The position numbers and the translations under genes are program-made. A model generated the notes under the pieces. That model was not told the origin of the DNA. It saw only the letters and a program-made list of their open reading frames with translations, and did not search any database. A DNA stretch of 7,009 nt from Alphaproteobacteria bacterium (lineage in GTDB: Bacteria > Pseudomonadota > Alphaproteobacteria > Micavibrionales > Micavibrionaceae). Shown here one piece after another: positions 1 through 5,482 of this stretch (position 1 is its first letter; every line of letters starts with the position of its first letter). The stretch covers positions 1-7,009 of the forward strand of contig JAESUK010000163.1 of the NCBI GenBank assembly GCA_016763095.1, read 5' to 3'.

Positions 1-1053
1 AAGCATCATGGTTTAAGTGATGTTGAGCAACGTTATCGCCAACGTTATGTTGATTTGATCGTGAATGAAAAAAGCCGTGAGACATTGCGTGGGCGTTCAA
101 AAATCATCTCGTTTATTCGTCGTTACATGGAAGATATGGGCTGTTTGGAAGTTGAAACACCAATGTTTCATCCAATTATGGGCGGCGCGTCTGCGAAGCC
201 CTTTGTGACGCATTATAATGCGCTGGATCATGATTTTTTCCTTCGTGTTGCACCGGAGCTATATCTTAAACGTTTGGTCGTTGGTGGGTTGGCTGATGAC
301 GTGTTTGAAATTAACCGTTGTTTCCGTAACGAAGGTGTTTCGATTAAGCATAACCCTGAGTTTACGTCTATTGAAGGCTATCATGCGTATAAAGATTATT
401 ACGACATCATGGATTTGATTGAAGATTTAGTGGGTAAAACTGTTGAGCATATTCATGGATCACGTGTGATTGAAATTGATGGACGTAATATTGATTTTGG
501 CTCTCCTTGGAAGCGCCGTTCTATGTGTGATCTTGTGAAGGATGAAACAGGCATTGATTTTATGGCTATTGAAACAGCAGAATCCGCGCGTGAAGCAGCG
601 TTGAAGGTTGGTGTTCATACGGAAGAGACCGCAAACTGGGGACAGATTGTTGAAGCATGCTTTGATGAAAAGGTAGAACACACGCTTGTGCAACCGACAC
701 ATGTAACAAATCATCCGTTTGAAATTTCTCCTTTGGCAAAAGATCATCGTGATACCCCTCGTGTGGTTGAGCGTTTTGAGAGTTTTGTGAATGGTTGGGA
801 AGTAGCAAATGCGTTTACTGAGCTTAATGACCCAGCGATCCAACGCGAGCGTTTTGAAGGACAAGCCAAACTTGCAGAGCAAGGTGATGATGAAGCACAA
901 TTGCTTGATGAAGATTTCATCACAGCGCTTGAATATGGTCTGCCCCCAACTGCGGGTTGGGGTATGGGGCTTGACCGTTTGGTGATGCTCTTGACAGATT
1001 CACACAATATTCGTGATGTTATTTGTTTCCCAACTTTGAGACCAAAATCTTAG
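1..1053 (+). CDS. lysS: Lysyl-tRNA synthetase, class II (C-terminal part, 5' end outside window)
   Basis: The enzyme activates lysine with ATP and charges tRNA-Lys in the cytoplasm. The reading frame is open from base 1 and ends in TAG at 1051-1053, so 350 codons are present. Bacterial LysS is usually about 500 residues, so the N-terminal OB-fold anticodon-binding domain and the true start lie upstream. The class II catalytic core is complete: motif 1 around fragment residues 46-56 (MGCLEVETPMF), then GGASAKPF and RVAPELYLKRL, motif 2 around 102-125 (FEINRCFRNEG, then HNPEFTSIE), and motif 3 around 313-331 (GLPPTAGWGMGLDRLVML), which supplies the ATP-binding arginine. The C-terminal FPTLRPKS is typical of this enzyme. 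A TTG at 55 lies inside the conserved QRYVDL segment and is not a start. The gene converges on the nitroreductase with overlapping stop codons. The family is clear; class I LysK is excluded by these motifs. Confidence 0.97.
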   Translation, partial: KHHGLSDVEQRYRQRYVDLIVNEKSRETLRGRSKIISFIRRYMEDMGCLEVETPMFHPIMGGASAKPFVTHYNALDHDFFLRVAPELYLKRLVVGGLADDVFEINRCFRNEGVSIKHNPEFTSIEGYHAYKDYYDIMDLIEDLVGKTVEHIHGSRVIEIDGRNIDFGSPWKRRSMCDLVKDETGIDFMAIETAESAREAALKVGVHTEETANWGQIVEACFDEKVEHTLVQPTHVTNHPFEISPLAKDHRDTPRVVERFESFVNGWEVANAFTELNDPAIQRERFEGQAKLAEQGDDEAQLLDEDFITALEYGLPPTAGWGMGLDRLVMLLTDSHNIRDVICFPTLRPKS

Positions 1054-1706
1054 TCTGGGAACTTTACGCCCTGTTTTGGTAATCCAAATTTTGGCTGGTT
1101 ATACTCTTTATCCCCTTTGTTGAGGGGCGTGTCAGGAGACCAGTGCGTCACAATTTTTGAGAGATAAGGGCGTTCGCGTTCCTCATTTGAGCATGTTGGC
1201 GTACCAATATAAATGAAACCTGCCACATTGTCGCGTTCGTCTAGTCCCAAGCCTTTTTTAAAGTGATCATTAAAGCTGTACCATTCAGTGAGCCAGTTTG
1301 CTCCATAGCCAAGAGCGTGAGCGGCGTGACAGAGGTTTAAGCACACAGCGCCTGCTGATAAAACTTGTTCCCACATAGGGTGTTTTGCCTCACGGATACG
1401 ACTTATGACACCAATGACAAGGGGTGCGCGAAGAAAGCGTTCAGACTCTAAATCTAGTTTTGCATCTGTGGCGTTTGGGTCTTCTTGTTTGTAAGATTCT
1501 CGAAGTAGAGGTGCGATGTCTTTGCGGGCTTGTTCATCAAAGACAATAAAGTACCAAGGTGCGCGTTTTCCGTGATCGGGAACGCGTGCCCCGATTTTCA
1601 AAATTGTCTTTAGATCTTCTTGGGAGGGAGCGGGGTCAACCATATTACGGATGGATGTGGAACGTCTTGTTAGCAGGTGCTTTGTTGCTGTTGTTGAATT
1701 GGGCAT
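1050..1706 (-). CDS. Nitroreductase family protein, YdjA-like (FMN-dependent oxidoreductase)
   Basis: This 218-residue protein belongs to the nitroreductase superfamily of homodimeric flavoproteins that use NAD(P)H to reduce nitro compounds, quinones or related substrates. The match is to the compact YdjA-type branch: an N-terminal RRS at 14-16 (phosphate side of FMN), RVPDHGKRAPWYFIV at 41-55, RAPLVIGV at 93-100, then P110-x-WEQ and SAGA at 117-120. GANWL at 135-139 and GFIYIGTP at 163-170 complete the FMN pocket. YdjA itself is about 183 residues; here there is a short N-terminal extension and a charged C-terminal tail of about 30 residues. The physiological substrate cannot be read from sequence. 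The ATG at 1706 has a purine-rich GAGAGAAG about 7 bases upstream. The gene starts 25 bases after hypothetical C on the same strand, so it is probably the last gene of that unit. Its TAA (1050-1052 on the plus strand) overlaps the lysS TAG. Confidence 0.92.
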   Translation of the reverse strand: MPNSTTATKHLLTRRSTSIRNMVDPAPSQEDLKTILKIGARVPDHGKRAPWYFIVFDEQARKDIAPLLRESYKQEDPNATDAKLDLESERFLRAPLVIGVISRIREAKHPMWEQVLSAGAVCLNLCHAAHALGYGANWLTEWYSFNDHFKKGLGLDERDNVAGFIYIGTPTCSNEERERPYLSKIVTHWSPDTPLNKGDKEYNQPKFGLPKQGVKFPD

Positions 1707-1731
1707 ATATCATCTTCTCTCGTTTCGGACC

Positions 1732-2247
1732 TTACTTTGGAAAAGGTAGTATATTAGCAAAATTTTGGGAAGAGGATTTTTGAGATTTGTTTTCTGTCAT
1801 GTCTTGTAGAATACGGATGATACTATCTGGATTTTTGAGATGAGAAAAAACAGTATCGGCATAGGCGGGCATTGTACGATAGAGGTCAGGGTCGATAAGG
1901 GGTGATTGAATATTGGGTGTTTTGTTTTGTAATCGCGCGATTGTTGTAAGGATTAGTAGCCCTCTGTTGCTATAGGCAGCATTGTTAAATTGTGAGAGCC
2001 ATTTTTCTGAGCGGTGAAGTTTTGTCTCGCGGTTTAGAAGCCGTTTATCATGTCCTTCTCCGTAAATGATCTCAATGTAGTTTAAGATTGAGCAGGCTTT
2101 GTTATATTTTTCAAAAACTTCATGGATATCTTCTCGTAGGTTTTTCCCTCTCTGAATATCAATTGTAGACAAGGCGGAGAGTATAATTTCAGGGTTTGAG
2201 AAATTAAAGCTAGAACACAGTGCAGAATATGGTGCTAGTTTAGCCAT
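1732..2247 (-). CDS. Hypothetical protein C (171 aa)
   Basis: I do not recognise this family. The protein has 171 residues, no signal peptide and no membrane segment, so it is probably cytosolic. Residues 20-60 and 80-108 look helical (for example EDIHEVFEKYNKACSILNYI and NRGLLILTTIARL). The C-terminal part has F134-S-H-L-K-N-P140, a version of the [FL]-x-x-L-x-[DEN]-P motif also seen in the two genes upstream. It then has a polar Ser/Gln/Lys-rich linker and a tail ending ILPFPK. The ATG at 2247 overlaps the end of hypothetical B by 8 bases and has no convincing Shine-Dalgarno sequence, which points to translational coupling. The long frame, tight overlap and same-strand neighbours support a real gene. 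Its function is unknown. Confidence 0.78.
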   Translation of the reverse strand: MAKLAPYSALCSSFNFSNPEIILSALSTIDIQRGKNLREDIHEVFEKYNKACSILNYIEIIYGEGHDKRLLNRETKLHRSEKWLSQFNNAAYSNRGLLILTTIARLQNKTPNIQSPLIDPDLYRTMPAYADTVFSHLKNPDSIIRILQDMTENKSQKSSSQNFANILPFPK

Positions 2248-2665
2248 AATTTGAATTTAAGTGAGGTCTTGGCGTTGCTTTTTGGGCGTCTCTTTTTTGT
2301 TCCCATTCAGTATATATCAGTATCGCCTCAGGTTCCTCTAGAGTTTCAAGGAGCTCGGATATATCGGCTGTGTAATTATGATTGGTTTTGAAGGGGTACT
2401 TGCCCTGAATTTCAAATATCTTTATTGCTTTTGAATATACATCATCTTGAAAAAGTTTTAAACGTCGTTTCGTATGCCTTGCCTCATGCAGGTAAAAAGG
2501 GCGTGTGATTGAGTGTATTTCACTCTCATTTTCTTCTGGGTGGCTTAGTCTGATGATCTCGGCATCAACGGCGTTGAGGGCGCGTTGCTTTAAAAAATGC
2601 CCAGAGTATACAATGTGAGAGCTCTGTCTTGTGTCTATTGCGAAGTGTTTGTTGAGTTTTACCAT
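2240..2665 (-). CDS. Hypothetical protein B (141 aa)
   Basis: I do not recognise this family. The frame can be opened at a TTG at 2704, but the ATG at 2665 is preferred because GGAGG (plus-strand CCTCC, 2671-2675) sits 5 bases upstream of it. That start gives 141 residues. The protein is soluble-looking, rich in charged residues and histidine, and has no signal peptide. HEARH at 60-64 formally matches HExxH, but the following TKRR is polar and basic, unlike most zinc protease helices, so I do not assign an activity. The C-terminal part has NYTADISEL then L106-E-T-L-E-E-P112. This resembles DFTKNVRDL then F105-D-L-L-D-D-P111 of hypothetical A. The gene lies 99 bases after A and overlaps C by 8 bases, so it is probably cotranscribed with both. 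Confidence 0.78.
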   Translation of the reverse strand: MVKLNKHFAIDTRQSSHIVYSGHFLKQRALNAVDAEIIRLSHPEENESEIHSITRPFYLHEARHTKRRLKLFQDDVYSKAIKIFEIQGKYPFKTNHNYTADISELLETLEEPEAILIYTEWEQKRDAQKATPRPHLNSNYG

Positions 2666-2670
2666 TCTTC

Positions 2671-2675
2671 CCTCC
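2671..2675 (-). promoter_or_regulatory. Shine-Dalgarno site that sets the start of hypothetical B
   Basis: Reading the minus strand, GGAGG lies 5 bases before the ATG at 2665. This is the strongest ribosome binding site in the leftward unit. It argues against the upstream in-frame TTG at 2704, which has no comparable site. Confidence 0.7.
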
Positions 2676-2725
2676 ACAGGGTAAGGGTGTTTTCTCTCGT
2701 ACAAGATTATAATTTTGTGTCGTTG

Positions 2726-2754
2726 AATAGTACACTATTGATAGAAAAATTCAA
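2726..2754 (-). promoter_or_regulatory. Possible internal promoter with inverted repeat upstream of hypothetical B
   Basis: In the 99-base gap between A and B, the minus strand carries TTGAAT (plus 2749-2754) and, 16 bases on, TACTAT (plus 2727-2732). These would be -35 and -10 hexamers matching consensus at about four positions each. The -10 region coincides with an exact inverted repeat, AATAGT-AC-ACTATT, at 2726-2739, a plausible operator. This would allow B and C to be transcribed without A. The support is motif matching alone. Confidence 0.3.
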
Positions 2755-2764
2755 GATCTGTTGC

Positions 2765-3199
2765 CTAGCGCTTAATGGGGATTACTTCTGCACGGTGTGG
2801 AGGTGTTCCAATAGCCGGTGTTTCGATCTTGTTTTCTGGGGTTTCAAGAAAGCTGTGTCTTTTTATAGGGTCGTCCAGAAGATCGAATAGTATCTTGAGA
2901 TCACGTACATTCTTTGTGAAATCATGGTCATGAAACAGTTTATTTTTTGATCTTTTACTATTGGCAATCGCAATCTCACCAAGCGTATTTATGTCATTGA
3001 TATATACAGCACCCCCTGTTTTTGCGACGATGAGTTGTTGGTTTACACTTTCAACGGACTGATCTTGTGCAGATTCAACACCTATTGTGGTGGCGCGTTT
3101 TTTACGGGTTTCAATGATCTGCGAAGTCTCCGAGATAACTTGGAAGACACGACGTAAGAATTGTTGTCCTGCTTGTGATGTGAATGAGTCTTTTATCAT
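2765..3199 (-). CDS. Hypothetical protein A (144 aa)
   Basis: I do not recognise this family. Two in-frame ATGs are possible: 3235 (156 residues, no Shine-Dalgarno) and 3199 (144 residues, AAGGA at plus-strand 3208-3212, 8 bases upstream). I chose 3199; the interval between them would be leader RNA that forms a hairpin. Residues 9-32 look helical and amphipathic (QAGQQFLRRVFQVISETSQI). Residues 55-79 are more hydrophobic (QLIVAKTGGAVYIND, then LGEIAIA). A Lys/Arg-rich stretch follows at 82-87, then HDHDF, NVRDL and F105-D-L-L-D-D-P111. The Pro-rich tail ends EVIPIKR. There is no signal peptide. It is the first gene of the leftward unit and lies divergent from uvrB behind its own TTGACA-type promoter. 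Function unknown; that it encodes a protein is likely but not certain. Confidence 0.75.
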   Translation of the reverse strand: MIKDSFTSQAGQQFLRRVFQVISETSQIIETRKKRATTIGVESAQDQSVESVNQQLIVAKTGGAVYINDINTLGEIAIANSKRSKNKLFHDHDFTKNVRDLKILFDLLDDPIKRHSFLETPENKIETPAIGTPPHRAEVIPIKR

Positions 3200-3211
3200 T
3201 GGCCGGTTCCT

Positions 3212-3234
3212 TGAAGCATCCGTAAGGTGCTTCA
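3212..3234 (-). promoter_or_regulatory. Leader hairpin just before the ribosome binding site of hypothetical A
   Basis: TGAAGCA (3212-3218) and TGCTTCA (3228-3234) form a perfect 7-bp stem. Inside it, CC (3220-3221) pairs with GG (3226-3227) around a 4-base loop, with one bulged base. On the minus strand this sits at the predicted 5' end of the mRNA, and its 3' arm abuts the AAGGA site of the ATG at 3199. It could stabilise the transcript or modulate ribosome access. No run of T follows on the minus strand, so it is not a terminator for that unit. Confidence 0.45.
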
Positions 3235-3243
3235 TTTATATCA

Positions 3244-3274
3244 ACTATAAACCACATTTTCTATATTATGTCAA
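3244..3274 (-). promoter_or_regulatory. Promoter of the leftward unit (hypothetical A onward)
   Basis: The minus strand has a perfect -35 hexamer TTGACA (plus 3269-3274). Two -10 options follow: TTTATA after 17 bases (plus 3246-3251, a weaker hexamer), or TATAGT after 19 bases (plus 3244-3249, five of six consensus positions). Transcription would begin near 3237. That gives a leader of about 37 bases before the ATG at 3199, or almost none before the ATG at 3235. Confidence 0.55.
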
Positions 3275-3282
3275 AATTTAAC

Positions 3283-3314
3283 GTGAAAGGGTGCTTTCGC
3301 AAAGCATTTTGTTT
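3283..3314. other. Pair of mutually exclusive hairpins between the divergent promoters
   Basis: GTGAAAG (3283-3289) can pair with CTTTCGC (3294-3300) around loop GGTG, with one G-T wobble. Alternatively TGCTTT (3292-3297) pairs with AAAGCA (3301-3306) around CGC. The second hairpin is followed on the plus strand by TTTTGTTT (3307-3314), which resembles a short intrinsic terminator. No plus-strand gene lies immediately upstream, so it may instead stop stray transcription toward uvrB or act as a protein site. Confidence 0.3.
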
Positions 3315-3335
3315 GATCGTTGTTCTATAACGTTC
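3311..3335 (+). promoter_or_regulatory. Putative LexA (SOS) operator at uvrB
   Basis: GTTT-N7-GTTC at 3311-3325 differs at one base from the alphaproteobacterial LexA box GTTC-N7-GTTC. It overlaps the -35 hexamer of the predicted uvrB promoter. A third half-site, GTTC, follows at 3332-3335. The second and third lie in a perfect direct repeat of GTTCTATA (3322-3329 and 3332-3339) with a 10-base period. uvrB is a classical SOS gene in many bacteria, so the placement fits. Binding itself is inferred. Confidence 0.5.
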
Positions 3336-3341
3336 TATATC
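3313..3341 (+). promoter_or_regulatory. uvrB promoter
   Basis: TTGATC (3313-3318) and TATATC (3336-3341) are separated by 17 bases, the optimal sigma-70 spacing, and each matches the consensus at four to five positions. Transcription is expected 6-8 bases after the -10 hexamer, at about 3348-3349, which is the A of the uvrB ATG itself. Confidence 0.55.
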
Positions 3342-3348
3342 TATCGTT

Positions 3349-5406
3349 ATGCGTGGTAACGTCGAACTATCCCAAGCAACGGCTGATCAGTGCGATCAGA
3401 GTAAGCCTTTTAAGATACATTCCGAGTTTTCGCCAGCAGGGGATCAGCCCGCGGCGATTAAACAACTCGTGAATGGGATCAATGACGGCTTGACCGATCA
3501 GGTTCTTTTAGGCGCAACAGGAACGGGGAAGACCTTCACAATGGCGCATGTGATAGAGCAAACTCAGCGTCCTGCGCTTATCCTTGCGCCCAATAAAACG
3601 CTAGCGGCGCAATTATATGGAGAAATGAAATCTTTCTTTCCTGATAATGCGGTTGAATATTTCGTATCATACTATGATTACTATCAGCCAGAGGCCTATG
3701 TCCCACGTACAGATACCTTCATTGAAAAAGAGAGTGATATTAACGAACAAATTGATCGTATGCGCCATGCGGCAACACGTGCGTTGTTTGAACGGCGTGA
3801 TTTGATTATTGTTGCTTCGGTGTCATGTATATACGGTATAGGGTCGAAAGAAGATTACTTCGCTATGACGTTTGAGTTGCATAAGGATCAGATTATTGAT
3901 CGCCAGACGTTAATTACCAAGCTTGTGGACCTTCAGTACAAACGCAATGACATGGCGTTTGAGCGCGGTGCATTTCGTGTGAGAGGGGATACTGTTGAGT
4001 TGTTTCCTGCCCATTTTGAAGATCGTGCGTGGCGGTTCTCTCTATTTGGGGACGAGCTTGAGTCTATTATTGAGTTTGATCCTTTAACGGGAGAAAAGTT
4101 TAGTGAGCTCAATGGCGTGCGCATTTTTGCGAACTCGCATTATGTCACTGCAGGACCAACCATTACACAAGCCATTGCGCAAATGAAGAAAGACCTAAAA
4201 GTAAGGCTGGCTGAGTTTGAAGCGGATGGAAAGCTTTTAGAGGCGCAACGCCTTGAACAGCGCACGCAATTCGATATGGAGATGTTGCAAGCAACGGGGA
4301 TGTGTCAAGGAATTGAAAATTATTCACGTTACCTAACAGGGCGCGCCATTGGAGAAGCTCCTCCGACCTTGATTGAATACTTACCCGATGATGCATTAAT
4401 GTTTTTGGATGAGAGCCATGTAATGCTGTCGCAAATTGGTGGCATGTATAATGGGGATAGATCTCGGAAAACAACGCTTGTGGAGTATGGCTTTCGTTTG
4501 CCTGTTGCGATGGATAACCGTCCATTAAAGTTTGAGGAATGGGATGCGCTTCGTTCGCAGACTATATATGTATCTGCCACACCGCGCGAGAAAGAGCTTG
4601 AGCGAGCAGGTGGCGTATTTGCTGAGCAGGTTGTTCGTCCAACGGGGTTGATTGATCCACCGATTGAAATTCATCCAACCAAAAACCAAATTGATGATTT
4701 GATGGATGAGGCGCAGAAAATCATTGTCAAGGGTGGGCGTATCATGGTGACGACGTTGACCAAAAAAATGGCAGAAGATTTGACCGAATATCTGAACGAT
4801 CATGGTCTGAAAGTGCGATATATGCATTCAGATATTGATACGTTGGAGCGTATAGAAATTATTCAAGAATTACGTGAAGGTGTATGTGACATCCTTGTCG
4901 GGATCAATCTTTTGCGTGAAGGGTTGGATATTCCTGAATGCATGCTTATGGCGATCCTTGATGCGGATAAAGAGGGATTTCTTCGTTCCAAAACATCCCT
5001 TATTCAAACCATTGGACGTGCAGCGCGAAATGTTGAGAGTAAAGTTATTCTTTATGCAGATAAGATGACGGACTCTATGAAGGGTGCGATTGAGGAAACG
5101 GATCGACGGCGTGTGAAACAAATTGCTCATAATGAAGCCCATGGGATTACACCCTCTACGATTAAGAAAAGTCTTAAAAGTGCGCTGGATGGTGTTTTTG
5201 AACAAAGGGACCGTGGAGATAAAGTCCGTGAAATGGCGGATAGTAAGCAAGAGACGTTCTTGATGTCGTTGGATGATATTAAAAAGCGGATTAAGATACT
5301 GGATAAGAAAATGCATTTGGCGGCGGGTAATCTTGAGTTTGAAGAAGCGGCTAAGTTAAGGGATGAGCTTAAAGTTTTAAGAGCTCAGGAACTTAAATCA
5401 CTATAG
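3349..5406 (+). CDS. uvrB: Excinuclease ABC subunit B (UvrB), DNA damage recognition helicase
   Basis: UvrB receives damaged DNA from UvrA, verifies the lesion with its beta-hairpin, and recruits UvrC for dual incision in nucleotide excision repair. The 685 residues match the family's usual length (E. coli 673) plus about 17 extra N-terminal residues. Visible motifs are Walker A GATGTGKT at 55-62, the tyrosine-rich hairpin SYYDYYQPEAYVP around 107-119, and VSCIYGIG around 158-165. DESH of Walker B is at 354-357, followed by YVSATP. GINLLREGLDIP begins at 518 and QTIGRAARN lies at 553-561. The C-terminal UVR domain, which contacts UvrC, spans about 644-679 (FEEAAKLRDELK). The ATG at 3349 is chosen because an in-frame TAA lies at 3328 and no ATG, GTG or TTG occurs nearer the conserved SKPF at 18-21. 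No Shine-Dalgarno precedes it, consistent with a leaderless mRNA. All catalytic motifs look intact. Confidence 0.98.
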   Translation: MRGNVELSQATADQCDQSKPFKIHSEFSPAGDQPAAIKQLVNGINDGLTDQVLLGATGTGKTFTMAHVIEQTQRPALILAPNKTLAAQLYGEMKSFFPDNAVEYFVSYYDYYQPEAYVPRTDTFIEKESDINEQIDRMRHAATRALFERRDLIIVASVSCIYGIGSKEDYFAMTFELHKDQIIDRQTLITKLVDLQYKRNDMAFERGAFRVRGDTVELFPAHFEDRAWRFSLFGDELESIIEFDPLTGEKFSELNGVRIFANSHYVTAGPTITQAIAQMKKDLKVRLAEFEADGKLLEAQRLEQRTQFDMEMLQATGMCQGIENYSRYLTGRAIGEAPPTLIEYLPDDALMFLDESHVMLSQIGGMYNGDRSRKTTLVEYGFRLPVAMDNRPLKFEEWDALRSQTIYVSATPREKELERAGGVFAEQVVRPTGLIDPPIEIHPTKNQIDDLMDEAQKIIVKGGRIMVTTLTKKMAEDLTEYLNDHGLKVRYMHSDIDTLERIEIIQELREGVCDILVGINLLREGLDIPECMLMAILDADKEGFLRSKTSLIQTIGRAARNVESKVILYADKMTDSMKGAIEETDRRRVKQIAHNEAHGITPSTIKKSLKSALDGVFEQRDRGDKVREMADSKQETFLMSLDDIKKRIKILDKKMHLAAGNLEFEEAAKLRDELKVLRAQELKSL

Positions 5407-5427
5407 AATACAAAATTCTTTTTCTTT

Positions 5428-5452
5428 ACATAAAATTATGTTATTATTTTTT
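5428..5452 (+). terminator. Weak intrinsic terminator after uvrB
   Basis: Twenty-one bases after the uvrB stop, ACATAA (5428-5433) and TTATGT (5436-5441) can form an AT-rich stem with a very tight loop, followed by a T-rich tract ending in six Ts (5442-5452). The stem has almost no GC pairs, so termination would be inefficient or Rho-assisted. Some readthrough into the next gene is possible. Confidence 0.4.
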
Positions 5453-5482
5453 CCTGATTTGGAATAATAGGTAATATTTGTT

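Noticed and set aside
460..1007. Minus-strand open frames opposite lysS
   Set aside because: They lie fully inside the conserved lysS catalytic core in antisense, lack ribosome sites, and translate to compositionally biased sequence.
1042..1092. CCAAAA/TTTTGG and TTTGG/CCAAA pairings after lysS as a terminator
   Set aside because: Stems are short, the T-run has only four bases, and the region codes for the conserved end of the nitroreductase frame.
2597..3281. Plus-strand open frames opposite hypotheticals A and B
   Set aside because: They have no good ribosome sites and Cys/Phe/Val-rich composition, and they run across the gap and promoter of the leftward unit.
3236..3348. E. coli-type LexA box (CTGT-N8-ACAG) or Bacillus-type GAAC-N4-GTTC box
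   Set aside because: Neither pattern occurs in the uvrB upstream region; only the GTTY direct-repeat type fits.
3933..5316. Several open frames on both strands inside uvrB
   Set aside because: All overlap intact UvrB motifs in other frames and show no recognisable protein features.
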